A DNA stretch of 63,044 nt, taken from positions 1-63,044 of the forward strand of contig JAUMUT010000011.1 in assembly GCA_030530525.1 (NCBI GenBank). The letters run 5' to 3'. This DNA comes from Capnocytophaga sp. GTDB lineage: Bacteria > Bacteroidota > Bacteroidia > Flavobacteriales > Flavobacteriaceae. The notes under the pieces were generated by a model. That model was not told the DNA's origin. It searched no databases and saw nothing but the letters and a program-made list of their open reading frames with translations. Positions 52,493 through 62,353 of the stretch are shown one piece after another (position 1 is the stretch's first letter; every line of letters starts with the position of its first letter). Made by a program: the position numbers and the translations under genes.

Positions 52493-52633
52493 GTTATTTT
52501 ATGAATAAATTATTTTGTTTAAAATCTTTTTATATATAAAAAATATATTTATTAAGGAATAAAAAACTAAAAAAATGCTATAAAAAAGGTTAAAAAAAGT
52601 AAGAATACTTTTGTCTATTATTCTATTTTTTTA

Positions 52634-52641
52634 TAATTTTG
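52634..52641 (+). promoter_or_regulatory. -7 box of purL
   Basis: TAATTTTG lies 29 bp before the purL ATG and matches TAnnTTTG. Confidence 0.65.
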
Positions 52642-52669
52642 TAGCTTAATATCTTTTCTTGAATATAAA

Positions 52670-55600
52670 ATGATAAATTTCTTTAAAAACAAAGCAGGAA
52701 TAATTTATGCCGTACAATCAAAGGCAGAATTGTCCTTACAATCCATTGAAAAACTCTGTTGGCTTTTTGGTGAAGCGACGTTCTTAAACATACCTACTCT
52801 GGAAGGAAATTTTATAGGCGCACGAGCTACAATGCTAACGCCGTGGAGTACAAATGCCACCGAAATTACCCAAAATATGGGAATAGAAGGTATTAGTAGA
52901 ATAGAAGAATTTTTTCCAGAAGAAAATTATACCAACTTTGACCCAATGCTTTTCCAAAAATATACGGCACTTGGGCAAAATATTTTTACTATTGATATTC
53001 AGCCAGAACCTATTTTATTAATCGAAGATATTGAACAATATAATGAACAAGAAGGATTGGCTTTGAGTAAAGAAGAAATAGAATATTTAAAACAACTTTC
53101 TGAAAAATTAGGACGAAAACTTACAGATTCTGAAGTATTTGGCTTTTCACAAGTTAATTCAGAGCATTGTCGTCATAAAATTTTTAACGGAACTTTTATA
53201 ATTGATGGAGAAGAAAAACCATCTTCGTTGTTTAAGTTAATCAAAAAAACCTCAGAAAGTCATCCAAATAGTATTATTTCGGCATATAAAGATAATGTAG
53301 CCTTCTTAGAAGGTCCTGAAATTGTTCAATTTGCACCCAAAACAGCCGATAAGCCAGATTTTTATACAGAAAATACATTTTCGTCGGTTCTTTCTTTAAA
53401 GGCGGAAACTCATAATTTTCCTACAACCGTAGAACCTTTTAACGGAGCAGCAACAGGCTCAGGAGGAGAAATCCGAGACCGATTGGCTGGTGGAAAAGGC
53501 TCGCTTCCTTTAGCTGGAACTGCAGTATATATGACCGCCTATCCACGATTAGAAAAAGATAGAAATTGGGAAAAAGCAATGCCAGAGCGTTCTTGGCTAT
53601 ACCAAACGCCTTTGGATATTTTGATAAAAGCCTCTAACGGAGCATCAGATTTTGGAAATAAATTCGGACAACCGCTTATTTCTGGTTCTGTTTTTACTTT
53701 TGAGCATCAAGAAAAGGATAAAAAATTGGGTTATGACAAAGTAATTATGCTTGCGGGAGGCATAGGCTACGGAAAAAAAGAAATGGCTAAGAAAGAAATT
53801 CCTTCCGAAGGAGATAAAATTATCGTTTTAGGAGGAGAAAATTACCGAATAGGAATGGGCGGTGCTGCGGTTTCTTCGGCAGATACAGGTGCTTTTGGTT
53901 CGGGGATAGAGTTAAATGCCATTCAACGTTCTAATCCTGAAATGCAAAAACGTGTAGCTAACACCATTCGTGCATTGGTAGAAAGTGAAAATAATCCTAT
54001 TATTTCTATCCACGACCACGGGGCAGGCGGACATCTGAATTGCCTTTCGGAGCTGGTGGAAGAAACGGGCGGGCATATTGATATGGACAAACTTCCTGTG
54101 GGCGATTCTACTTTATCTGCAAAAGAAATTATAGGAAACGAATCCCAAGAGCGTATAGGCTTGGTAGTCAAGGAAAAAGATATTGAATTACTTCAAAAAA
54201 TAGCAGACCGCGAGCGTACGCCAATGTATGTAGTAGGAGAGGTTACTTCGGATAAAAAATTTGTTTTTGAAAGTAAAAAAACAGGCGAAAAACCAATGGA
54301 TTTCCAACTTTCTGATATGTTTGGAAGTTCGCCAAAAACGATAATTAAAGATAAAAGTATAGCTTCTCATTTTGAAGAAATTTCTTATCAACAAGAAAAT
54401 ATTCCTATTTATTTAGAGCAAGTACTTCAATTAGAAGCAGTTGCGTGTAAAGATTGGCTTACTAACAAAGTAGATAGATGCGTAAGTGGTAAGGTGGCAA
54501 AGCAACAATGTGCGGGCGAATTACAGCTTCCTTTAAATAATGTGGGAGTTATGGCTTTGGATTACAAAGGAAAAGAAGGCTTAGCTACTTCGGTGGGGCA
54601 TTCGCCAATTGTTGCGCTTATTGACCCTGTGGCAGGAAGTAAAAACGCTGTGGCAGAGGCTCTTACCAATATTGTTTTTGCTCCTTTACAAAAAGGATTA
54701 GAAAGCGTTTCATTATCAGCGAATTGGATGTGGGCTTGTAATAATTCAGGAGAAGATGCCCGTTTGTACCAAGCGGTAGAGGCTTGTTCTAATTTTGCAA
54801 TAGAACTCGGAATTAATATCCCAACAGGGAAAGATTCTTTATCAATGAAGCAAAAATATCCTAATGAGGAAGTAATCGCTCCTGGAACTGTTATTATTTC
54901 TGCTGCTGGGCATTGTTCTGATATTCAGAAAGTTATAGAGCCTGTTGCAAAAATTAACAAAGGTTCTTTGTATTATTTTAATTTGTCCAAAGATAATTTT
55001 GAACTTGGCGGAACTTCTTTTGGACAAGTAGTTAATAAAATTGGCAATAAAGTAGCAACAATAACAGATAGTTTGTTTTTTAAAAATGCTTTCAATGCAA
55101 TACAAGAAGCTATTAAAAAAGGGCTTATCGTAGCGGGGCACGATGTAGCGAGTGGCGGGCTAATTACCACGCTTTTAGAGCTTTGTTTCCCTTCTAAAAA
55201 TATTGGTGCAGAGCTTGATTTTTCAGCATTGAATGAAAAAGATAATGTAAAATTACTTTTTAATGAAAATATTTCTGTTATACTTCAAGCAGAAAATGAT
55301 GAAGAATTGGAACAATTTTTCTCTAAAAACAATATTCCTTTTTATAAAATAGGAAAAATTATTTCTAAAAATGAGCTTATTATAAAAAATAATGAAGAAA
55401 TATTCCATTTTGATATAGAAAAATATAGAGATATATGGTATAAAACCTCTTTCTTGTTAGATTCTTATCAATCTAAGAACGGAATGGCACAAGAAAGATA
55501 TAAAAACTATAAAAATCAGCCTTTACAATTTGTTTTTCCTGAACATTTTACAGGAAAATTGCCAATTTCTCCTAAAAAACGACCAAAAGCCGCTATTATT

Positions 55601-56332
55601 CGCGAAAAAGGAAGTAATTCTGAGCGAGAAATGGCGCACGCTATGTATTTAGCTGGCTTTGATGTGAAAGATGTATGTATGACAGACCTTATTTCTGGTA
55701 GAGAAACTCTGGAAGATGTTCAGTTTATTGGAGCAGTAGGCGGATTTTCAAATTCTGACGTTTTAGGAAGTGCCAAAGGCTGGGCAGGAGCATTTTTATA
55801 TAATGAAAAGGCAAAAAACGCAATTAATAATTTCTTTAAGAGAAAAGATACGCTTTCCATTGGTATTTGCAATGGTTGTCAATTGTTTATGGAATTAGGA
55901 TTACTTTATCCTGAACACTTGGAGCACGGCAAAATGCATCATAATACCTCTCATAAGTATGAAAGTGGCTTTACTTCTGTTAAAATTCAGAAAAATAATT
56001 CGGTAATGATGTCTTCCTTAGAGGGGGCTACACTGGGAGTTTGGGTAGCACACGGTGAAGGAAAATTCTATCTTCCTGAAAATGAAGAGGTTTATAATAT
56101 TGTAGGAAAATATGGTTATGAAAATTATCCTGCCAACCCTAATGGTTCAGACTATAATGTAGCAATGCTTTGTGATGCCACAGGTAGGCACTTGGTAACT
56201 ATGCCACACCCAGAACGTTCTATTTTTCAATGGAATTGGGCATATTATCCTGATGGGAGAAAAGATGAAGTTTCGCCTTGGCTGGAAGCTTTTGTCAATG
56301 CACGAAAATGGTTGGAACAATTTGAAAATTAA
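52670..56332 (+). CDS. purL: Phosphoribosylformylglycinamidine synthase (large single-chain)
   Basis: PurL converts FGAR, glutamine and ATP to FGAM in purine synthesis. The 1220-aa single-chain form includes N-terminal, linker, synthetase (two AIRS-like halves: FGFSQVNSEHCRHKIF, KAETHNFPTTVEPFNGAATGSGGEIRDRLAGGKGS) and C-terminal glutaminase domains. The glutaminase shows SIGICNGCQLFMELG with Cys1070, then HGEG and HPERSIFQW with catalytic His. The length is close to the E. coli enzyme (1295). Monocistronic. Confidence 0.97.
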   Translation: MINFFKNKAGIIYAVQSKAELSLQSIEKLCWLFGEATFLNIPTLEGNFIGARATMLTPWSTNATEITQNMGIEGISRIEEFFPEENYTNFDPMLFQKYTALGQNIFTIDIQPEPILLIEDIEQYNEQEGLALSKEEIEYLKQLSEKLGRKLTDSEVFGFSQVNSEHCRHKIFNGTFIIDGEEKPSSLFKLIKKTSESHPNSIISAYKDNVAFLEGPEIVQFAPKTADKPDFYTENTFSSVLSLKAETHNFPTTVEPFNGAATGSGGEIRDRLAGGKGSLPLAGTAVYMTAYPRLEKDRNWEKAMPERSWLYQTPLDILIKASNGASDFGNKFGQPLISGSVFTFEHQEKDKKLGYDKVIMLAGGIGYGKKEMAKKEIPSEGDKIIVLGGENYRIGMGGAAVSSADTGAFGSGIELNAIQRSNPEMQKRVANTIRALVESENNPIISIHDHGAGGHLNCLSELVEETGGHIDMDKLPVGDSTLSAKEIIGNESQERIGLVVKEKDIELLQKIADRERTPMYVVGEVTSDKKFVFESKKTGEKPMDFQLSDMFGSSPKTIIKDKSIASHFEEISYQQENIPIYLEQVLQLEAVACKDWLTNKVDRCVSGKVAKQQCAGELQLPLNNVGVMALDYKGKEGLATSVGHSPIVALIDPVAGSKNAVAEALTNIVFAPLQKGLESVSLSANWMWACNNSGEDARLYQAVEACSNFAIELGINIPTGKDSLSMKQKYPNEEVIAPGTVIISAAGHCSDIQKVIEPVAKINKGSLYYFNLSKDNFELGGTSFGQVVNKIGNKVATITDSLFFKNAFNAIQEAIKKGLIVAGHDVASGGLITTLLELCFPSKNIGAELDFSALNEKDNVKLLFNENISVILQAENDEELEQFFSKNNIPFYKIGKIISKNELIIKNNEEIFHFDIEKYRDIWYKTSFLLDSYQSKNGMAQERYKNYKNQPLQFVFPEHFTGKLPISPKKRPKAAIIREKGSNSEREMAHAMYLAGFDVKDVCMTDLISGRETLEDVQFIGAVGGFSNSDVLGSAKGWAGAFLYNEKAKNAINNFFKRKDTLSIGICNGCQLFMELGLLYPEHLEHGKMHHNTSHKYESGFTSVKIQKNNSVMMSSLEGATLGVWVAHGEGKFYLPENEEVYNIVGKYGYENYPANPNGSDYNVAMLCDATGRHLVTMPHPERSIFQWNWAYYPDGRKDEVSPWLEAFVNARKWLEQFEN

Positions 56333-56362
56333 TTTTTTCTAAATACTCGTTTTTTTGTAAAT

Positions 56363-56399
56363 AAAAAGAGGCTATCCTTAGTTGGACGGCCTCTTTTTC
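56363..56399. terminator. Terminator between purL and convergent azurin
   Basis: AAAAAGAGGC pairs with GCCTCTTTTT across an inner TCC/GGA helix. It can serve both genes. Confidence 0.88.
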
Positions 56400-56423
56400 T
56401 TATTTAAGATAAAAATAATAGAA

Positions 56424-56945
56424 TTATTCTACAATTAAAACACCTTTCATCAAAGCGTAGTGTCCTGGGAAACTACAAATGTAGTCGTAAGAACCTGCTT
56501 CGGTAGGAGCATCAAAAGAAACGCTGGTAGTTTCTCCTCCTCCAATAAGGTCTGTATAAGCAATAACATCTTTACTTCCTTTTGGAACGTATTGATTGTC
56601 AGCTGCTTCCATAGCTTGTTCAGCAAAAGTAGGAAGATCAACTCCTTTTTTCAAAAGAACAAAATTATGTCCCATTGCTGTTTTTGGTAAAGAACCAGAG
56701 TGGTGAAGCGTTACATTTACACGTTGTCCTGGTTTTACACGAATTTCTTTAACATCAAAGGTCATTTGGTCTGTACCATTGATAGTTACGTTAATTTCAT
56801 CAGCTTTTGCACTTGTGTCGTGGTTGTGTGCAGGAGCTTCTGTTTGTGGTGCTTCCGTTTGTGGAGTTTCAGCAGTTTTTTGCTGATTATTTCCACAAGA
56901 AACCATTAAAGAAATGGTTGCTAATAAAAAAATGGTCTTTTTCAT
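56424..56945 (-). CDS. Azurin-like cupredoxin lipoprotein
   Basis: Azurins carry one Cu atom and move electrons in the periplasm. The 173-aa protein has a lipobox (ISLMVSC, Cys17), a Pro/Thr/Glu-rich spacer with QTEAP repeats, and the azurin fold with copper ligands visible: KTAMGHNFVLL (Gly92, His93) and YICSFPGHYALMKGVL (Cys157, His162, Met166). Its promoter is the minus-strand TATCTTTG at 56970-56977. The electron donor and acceptor are not in the window. Confidence 0.93.
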   Translation of the reverse strand: MKKTIFLLATISLMVSCGNNQQKTAETPQTEAPQTEAPAHNHDTSAKADEINVTINGTDQMTFDVKEIRVKPGQRVNVTLHHSGSLPKTAMGHNFVLLKKGVDLPTFAEQAMEAADNQYVPKGSKDVIAYTDLIGGGETTSVSFDAPTEAGSYDYICSFPGHYALMKGVLIVE

Positions 56946-56969
56946 TATAACTACTTTTAATTAATGGGG

Positions 56970-56977
56970 CAAAGATA
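56970..56977 (-). promoter_or_regulatory. -7 box of the azurin gene
   Basis: TATCTTTG on the minus strand, 25 bp before the ATG, matches TAnnTTTG. Confidence 0.7.
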
Positions 56978-57117
56978 TAATATTTTTTTATTACCACAAA
57001 ACTATTTAGAATATTTTTAAATAAAAATCAAGTTAAATAAATATTAACTTTGTGTAAAAATAGGATTATTTTATAAAAAAATATTCAAAAGACGAAGGAT
57101 ATTTTATTTTTTTATTT

Positions 57118-57125
57118 TATATTTG
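57118..57125 (+). promoter_or_regulatory. -7 box of the rml operon
   Basis: TATATTTG matches TAnnTTTG and overlaps a TTG of the longer frame at 57123, so rmlA begins at the ATG at 57141. Confidence 0.68.
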
Positions 57126-57140
57126 CAGAAAATTTTTCAT

Positions 57141-58013
57141 ATGAAAGGAATTATATTGGCAGGTGGCTCAGGCACAAGGCTTTATCCTCTAACCAAAGGC
57201 GTTTCAAAGCAGTTATTACCTATTTATGATAAACCGATGATTTATTATCCGTTATCCGTTTTGATGCTTTCTAATATTCGTAACATTCTTATTATTACCA
57301 CCCCCGAAGATGCCAATAGTTTTCAAAGGCTTTTAGGCGATGGAAGTAATTTTGGAATACAACTTTCTTATGCAATACAACCTTCCCCTGATGGTTTGGC
57401 ACAGGCTTTTTTGATAGGAGAAAAATTTATAGGGAACGACGATGTTTGTTTAGTTTTAGGAGATAATATATTCTATGGGCAACATTTTTCGCAAATGCTT
57501 CAACAAGCGGTAGAGAATGTAAAAAAAGAACAAAAAGCTACCATTTTTGGGTATTATGTAAAAGATCCAGAACGCTATGGGGTGGCAGAATTTGATGAAA
57601 ATGGAAATGTTATCAGTATAGAAGAAAAGCCTAAACAGCCAAAATCTAACTATGCCGTAGTGGGGCTTTATTTTTATCCTAATAAAGTGATAGAAGTTGC
57701 TAAAAAAATAAAACCATCGGATAGGGGAGAGCTTGAAATTACTTCGGTAAATCAGGAATTTTTAAGCGACAAACATCTTAAAGTACAACTTTTAGGACGT
57801 GGTTTTGCCTGGTTGGATACAGGTACGCACGATTCTCTAACAGAAGCCTCTAATTTTGTAGAAACCTTAGAAAAGCGTCAAGGATTGAAAATTTCTTGTT
57901 TAGAAGAAATTGCTTTTAAAAGAGGCTGGATAACCAAAGAAAAACTTATAGAAGTAGCACAACCGCTTGCCAAAAATGGCTACGGACAATATTTATTAGA
58001 TTTAGCAAATTAA
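57141..58013 (+). CDS. rmlA: Glucose-1-phosphate thymidylyltransferase RmlA
   Basis: RmlA makes dTDP-glucose from glucose 1-phosphate and dTTP, the first step of dTDP-L-rhamnose synthesis. The 290-aa protein begins [42 protein letters not shown] and has [35 protein letters not shown] and [13 protein letters not shown]. It is first in the rmlA-C-D-B operon. Confidence 0.96.
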   Translation: MKGIILAGGSGTRLYPLTKGVSKQLLPIYDKPMIYYPLSVLMLSNIRNILIITTPEDANSFQRLLGDGSNFGIQLSYAIQPSPDGLAQAFLIGEKFIGNDDVCLVLGDNIFYGQHFSQMLQQAVENVKKEQKATIFGYYVKDPERYGVAEFDENGNVISIEEKPKQPKSNYAVVGLYFYPNKVIEVAKKIKPSDRGELEITSVNQEFLSDKHLKVQLLGRGFAWLDTGTHDSLTEASNFVETLEKRQGLKISCLEEIAFKRGWITKEKLIEVAQPLAKNGYGQYLLDLAN

Positions 58014-58028
58014 TATATCTATTTGAAA

Positions 58029-58595
58029 ATGAATATTATAGAGACAGATATTAAAGGAGTAGTTATTATAGAACCCAAAGTATTTGCAGATGAAAGAGGT
58101 TATTTTTTTGAATCTTTTTCAGAACAGAGATTTATAGAAAATGTATGTAAAACTACTTTTGTTCAGGATAACGAATCCAAATCTACTTACGGGGTTTTAA
58201 GAGGCTTGCATTACCAAAAACCACCTTTCGCTCAATCTAAATTGGTGCGTGTAGTTAGTGGAAAAGTTTTAGATGTGGCAGTGGATATCCGAAAGGGGTC
58301 GCCTACATTTGGCAAGTATGTGGCGGTAGAACTTTCAGAGGAAAACAAAAGACAATTTTTTATTCCGCGTGGCTTTGCGCACGGTTTTGTCGTGCTTAGT
58401 CCAACGGCTATTTTTCAATACAAGTGCGATAATTATTACGCTCCACAAAGTGAAGGAAGCCTATTATGGAACGATGCAACAATAAATATAGATTGGCAAA
58501 TACCGCAAAGCGATATTATTTTATCCGAAAAAGACAAGCTAAGCCCTTTATTTTCAGAGGCTTGGTTTTTTGATTACGAATCAGAATTATACTAA
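58029..58595 (+). CDS. rmlC: dTDP-4-dehydrorhamnose 3,5-epimerase RmlC
   Basis: RmlC epimerises C3 and C5 of dTDP-4-keto-6-deoxyglucose. The 188-aa cupin shows DERGYFFESFSEQRF, GVLRGLHYQKPPFAQSKLVRVVSGKVLDVAVDIRKGSPTFG (active-site His and Lys), and FIPRGFAHGFVVLS. Lies 15 bp after rmlA. Confidence 0.95.
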   Translation: MNIIETDIKGVVIIEPKVFADERGYFFESFSEQRFIENVCKTTFVQDNESKSTYGVLRGLHYQKPPFAQSKLVRVVSGKVLDVAVDIRKGSPTFGKYVAVELSEENKRQFFIPRGFAHGFVVLSPTAIFQYKCDNYYAPQSEGSLLWNDATINIDWQIPQSDIILSEKDKLSPLFSEAWFFDYESELY

Positions 58596-58606
58596 ATAAT
58601 TATTAT

Positions 58607-59473
58607 ATGAAAAAAAATATACTTATCACAGGTGCAAGTGGGCAACTTGCAATGGAAATTCAGCAAGAGCTAAATGCTTCTATTACCAATAATTATATCT
58701 TTAAAGATAAAAATGAATTAGATGTTACGAATATAGAAAAATTAGATGCTTTTTTTGAAAAAAATGCAATTAATTTAATAATCAATTGTGCAGCTTATAC
58801 CAACGTAAATGGATCTGAGATTGACAAAGAAACAGCTAATTTAGTAAATCATTTGGCGGTGAAAAATGTTGCCGAAGTTTGTACCAAGCACAAAGCTGCT
58901 TGTATTCACCTTTCTACGGATTATGTTTTTTCAGGAGAAAAAAATACACCTTATAAAGAAACAGACCCAACTTCGCCTCTTGGAGCGTATGGACAAACTA
59001 AACTATTGGGAGAGAGTGCGTTACAACATTCTGATATAGATTTTATTATCCTTAGAACTTCTTGGCTTTATTCTGCTTTTGGAAATAATTTTGTTAAAAA
59101 TATTTTAAGAATTAGCAAAGAGAAAAAAGAATTAAAAGTAGTTTTTGACCAAGTAGGAACTCCAACTTTTGCAAAAGATTTGGCACGTTTTATTATATAT
59201 GTTATTGAAAATGAGTTGTATATAGGTCGTCAAGATGTTTATCATTTCTCTAACGAAGGAGTATGTTCGTGGTATGATTTTGCTATTGAAATCTTAAAAT
59301 TATCAGGAAGCCCTTGTAAAGTTATTCCTTGTTTAAGTTATGAATTTCCTACGCCAGTCGCACGCCCTGCTTACTCTGTTTTAGATAAATCTAAGCTAAA
59401 AGCAGATTTTAATTATACTATTCCTTATTGGAAAGATTCGTTAGAATATTTAATGAAAAATTATCATTTATAA
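58607..59473 (+). CDS. rmlD: dTDP-4-dehydrorhamnose reductase RmlD
   Basis: RmlD reduces the 4-keto sugar to dTDP-L-rhamnose with NAD(P)H. The 288-aa SDR shows the nucleotide loop ITGASGQLAMEI, INCAAYTNV, LSTDYVFSGE and YGQTKLLGE with the catalytic Tyr-Lys. It starts 11 bp after rmlC. Confidence 0.95.
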   Translation: MKKNILITGASGQLAMEIQQELNASITNNYIFKDKNELDVTNIEKLDAFFEKNAINLIINCAAYTNVNGSEIDKETANLVNHLAVKNVAEVCTKHKAACIHLSTDYVFSGEKNTPYKETDPTSPLGAYGQTKLLGESALQHSDIDFIILRTSWLYSAFGNNFVKNILRISKEKKELKVVFDQVGTPTFAKDLARFIIYVIENELYIGRQDVYHFSNEGVCSWYDFAIEILKLSGSPCKVIPCLSYEFPTPVARPAYSVLDKSKLKADFNYTIPYWKDSLEYLMKNYHL

Positions 59474-59488
59474 AATTAATTTAAGATA

Positions 59489-60499
59489 ATGAAAAATATT
59501 TTAGTTACTGGTGGTGCAGGGTTTATTGGCGCTAATTTTGTAGAATATTTTGTACAGAAATATCCTGATTATCATATAGTTAATTTGGATAAACTTACTT
59601 ATGCAGGAGATTTAAAAAATCTTACCGAAGTACAACAAAACTCTAATTATACTTTTTATCAAGGAGATATTTGTGATAGAAAATTAATAGAAAATTTATT
59701 TGAAAAGTATGATTTTCAAGGCGTTATACATTTTGCAGCAGAATCTCACGTGGATAATTCTATTGCTAACCCTGACGCTTTTATTACTACCAATATTCAC
59801 GGAACTTTTACTTTGTTGGATGTTGCTCGTCATCATTGGTTTGACGCTCCTTTTGTTGTAAAAAAAGGATATGAAAACGCTCGTTTTCATCATATTTCTA
59901 CGGATGAAGTTTATGGAACTCTTGGTGAAACAGGGCTTTTTACAGAGACGACACCATATGCACCAAATTCGCCTTATAGTGCCTCCAAAGCATCGTCAGA
60001 TATGATTGTTCGTGCTTATTTTCATACTTATGGAATGAATGTAACTACCTCCAATTGTTCTAATAATTATGGGCCAAAACAGCATAATGAAAAGTTAATA
60101 CCGACTATTATTCGTAAGGCTCTAGATGAACAGAATATTCCTATTTATGGAGATGGGAAAAACGTTCGGGATTGGCTTTTTGTTCTTGACCATTGCACAG
60201 GTATTGACCTTGTTTTTCATAAGGGAAAAACAGGCGAAACCTATAATATTGGCGGAAGAAATGAACGAGATAACTTGTTTATAGCCAATTATATATGTGA
60301 AATTTTAGATGAAAAAAGACCGTTGCCAACAGGTAAATCATATAAAGAATTGATTACTTTTGTGCAAGATAGAGCTGGACACGACCGCCGTTATGCGATT
60401 GATGCAACTAAAATAGAAAATGAATTGGGCTGGAAAGCTGCTGAAAATTTTGAATCTGGAATTATAAAAACAATAGATTGGTATTTGGATAAATTTTAG
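59489..60499 (+). CDS. rmlB: dTDP-glucose 4,6-dehydratase RmlB
   Basis: RmlB makes dTDP-4-keto-6-deoxyglucose. The 336-aa SDR shows VTGGAGFIGANFVEYF, HFAAESHVDNSI, HISTDEVYGTLG (Asp-Glu), YSASKASSDMIVRAYFHTYG (Tyr-Lys) and NCSNNYGPKQHNEKLIP. The operon order is rmlA-C-D-B, with short gaps. Confidence 0.96.
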   Translation: MKNILVTGGAGFIGANFVEYFVQKYPDYHIVNLDKLTYAGDLKNLTEVQQNSNYTFYQGDICDRKLIENLFEKYDFQGVIHFAAESHVDNSIANPDAFITTNIHGTFTLLDVARHHWFDAPFVVKKGYENARFHHISTDEVYGTLGETGLFTETTPYAPNSPYSASKASSDMIVRAYFHTYGMNVTTSNCSNNYGPKQHNEKLIPTIIRKALDEQNIPIYGDGKNVRDWLFVLDHCTGIDLVFHKGKTGETYNIGGRNERDNLFIANYICEILDEKRPLPTGKSYKELITFVQDRAGHDRRYAIDATKIENELGWKAAENFESGIIKTIDWYLDKF

Positions 60500-60515
60500 A
60501 ATTTAATCATAATTT

Positions 60516-61043
60516 ATGATAAAGAATATTCTATATTTGCTATTTGTTTTTGTGATAGTTAGTTCTTGCAAAACGCAACAACCAACAGCAACAATTACGG
60601 AAAAAGGCTATTTGGTAGGACAAATTTCAAAATCAGACTTGGAAAAAAATCCTTTTTCAGAATGGTTTTTTAAAAAATATAGTCAATATAATCCTGATAA
60701 TGAGGTGATTGCTAAAATAAAGCCATTACTAAAAGAAATAGAAATAAAAGGATTTATAGGTACTTGGTGCGGAGATTCTAAAAGAGAAATACCACGTTTT
60801 TATAAAATTTTGAAATTAACAAATTTTAATGTTAAAAATTTTTCTTTGATAGGTGTAGATAGAAAATTACAATCTATTGATAATCAAGAAAAAGGGAAAA
60901 ATATAGAACGAGTTCCTACTTTTATTTTTTATAAAAATGGTAAAGAAATAGGGCGTTTTGTAGAGTATTCGGTTATTTCTTTGGAAGAAGATATTTTATC
61001 TATTTTGGAAGAAAATGGATATAAAAATCCTTATGCAAAGTAG
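60516..61043 (+). CDS. Thioredoxin-like lipoprotein
   Basis: This 175-aa lipoprotein (lipobox VIVSSC, Cys18) has a thioredoxin fold with IKGFIGTWCGDSKREIPRFYKIL, where the redox pair is C85-G-D-S88: the second Cys is replaced by Ser, so it cannot form a CxxC disulphide. The cis-Pro segment RVPTFIFYKNGKEIGRFVE is present. It may be a periplasmic thiol or peroxidase-type redox protein. It is 16 bp after rmlB, in the same transcript. Confidence 0.85.
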   Translation: MIKNILYLLFVFVIVSSCKTQQPTATITEKGYLVGQISKSDLEKNPFSEWFFKKYSQYNPDNEVIAKIKPLLKEIEIKGFIGTWCGDSKREIPRFYKILKLTNFNVKNFSLIGVDRKLQSIDNQEKGKNIERVPTFIFYKNGKEIGRFVEYSVISLEEDILSILEENGYKNPYAK

Positions 61044-61244
61044 AATATATTTTTTTATTGAAAATAAATAATTAATTTTAACATTTATAATGATAGTTAA
61101 ACTATATTTTTTTATATAATTTATTGAAATATAATTAATTGTAAAAAATAAAATCATAAAAAATATTTATTTTCATAAAAAAAAGTTTTTTATAGATTTA
61201 TCAAAAAAAAAGTAGTAACTTAGCCAAACAAAAAATAACATATT

Positions 61245-62309
61245 ATGGGTATTACAAAATCTAATCTCATTATTGAAAAAACTACAAAAAGCAAAATTGA
61301 TTCTGTAGATTTTTCAAAATTATCCTTTGGTCAAGTTTTTTCTGACCATATGTATATTTGTGACTATAAAGATGGTCAGTGGCAAACCCCTAAAATCGTG
61401 CCTTATGGTCCTTTTGAGTTAGACCCTTCTACAAGTGTTTTTCACTACGGACAAGCTGTTTTTGAAGGGATGAAAGCGTATAAAGATGACAATGGAGGTA
61501 TTCATTTATTCCGTCCGCAAGAGAATTATGCTCGTATAAACAAGTCTTGTGAACGTTTGGCTATGCCTCATTTCCCCGAAGAATGGTTTGATGAAGGATT
61601 AAGAGAATTGTTAAAAATAGATAAAGATTGGATAAAACCAGGCTTTGGCAATGCTTTATACCTTCGTCCGTTTATGATATCTACTTCGGCAGGAGTGATA
61701 GCTTCGCCTTCTAAAGAATATCGCTTTGCTATAATAACTTCGCCTGTTCAGTCTTATTATTCAGGTGAAGTGAAAGTAAAAATAGCAGATTATTATAGCC
61801 GCGCAGCCAACGGAGGTTTTGGTTATGCAAAAGCCGCGGGGAACTATGCCGGACAATTTTTACCTACTGCCTTAGCGCAAAAAGAAGGCTACCAGCAAGT
61901 TATTTGGACAGATGATATCACTCACGAAAAATTGGAAGAATGTGGTACAATGAACGTTATGTTCCGAATTAATGATACCTTGATAACTTCCCCAATAAGT
62001 GAGCGTATTTTGGACGGAGTAACCCGAAAAAGTGTTTTAGCAGTTGCTGAAAAATTAGGAATAAAAGTAGAAGTGCGTCCTATTACAGTGCACGAGCTTA
62101 TCGAAGCATCTGAAAATGGCTCACTTAAAGAAATTTTTGGTTGTGGAACGGCCGCTGTAATCAGTCCTGTTTCTGCTTTCAGTTATAAAGGGAAAGAATA
62201 TAATTTCCATCGCCCAGACGATGCATACGCTACCAAAATAAAAGAATTTATTCTTAATATTCAGTACAATAAGAGTGAAGACCCATTCCATTGGAGGGTA
62301 ACCATTTAA
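61245..62309 (+). CDS. ilvE: Branched-chain amino acid aminotransferase
   Basis: IlvE transaminates Ile, Leu and Val. The 354-aa class IV PLP enzyme shows FHYGQAVFEGMKAYKDDNGGIHLFRPQENYARINKSCERLAMP, the PLP Lys in GYAKAAGNYAG, TDDITHEKLEECGTMNVMF and RILDGVTRKSVL. Its size fits the type with a longer N-terminus. The upstream 200 bp shows only a weak -7-like TAACTTAG. It is followed by a terminator. Confidence 0.95.
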   Translation: MGITKSNLIIEKTTKSKIDSVDFSKLSFGQVFSDHMYICDYKDGQWQTPKIVPYGPFELDPSTSVFHYGQAVFEGMKAYKDDNGGIHLFRPQENYARINKSCERLAMPHFPEEWFDEGLRELLKIDKDWIKPGFGNALYLRPFMISTSAGVIASPSKEYRFAIITSPVQSYYSGEVKVKIADYYSRAANGGFGYAKAAGNYAGQFLPTALAQKEGYQQVIWTDDITHEKLEECGTMNVMFRINDTLITSPISERILDGVTRKSVLAVAEKLGIKVEVRPITVHELIEASENGSLKEIFGCGTAAVISPVSAFSYKGKEYNFHRPDDAYATKIKEFILNIQYNKSEDPFHWRVTI

Positions 62310-62318
62310 TAAATTATG

Positions 62319-62350
62319 AAAAAAAGCAGAGTTTTTAGCTCTGCTTTTTT
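62319..62350. terminator. Terminator between ilvE and the DUF5686-type gene
   Basis: AGCAGAG/CTCTGCT stem with A- and T-rich flanks; the two genes converge here. Confidence 0.9.
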
Positions 62351-62353
62351 ATT

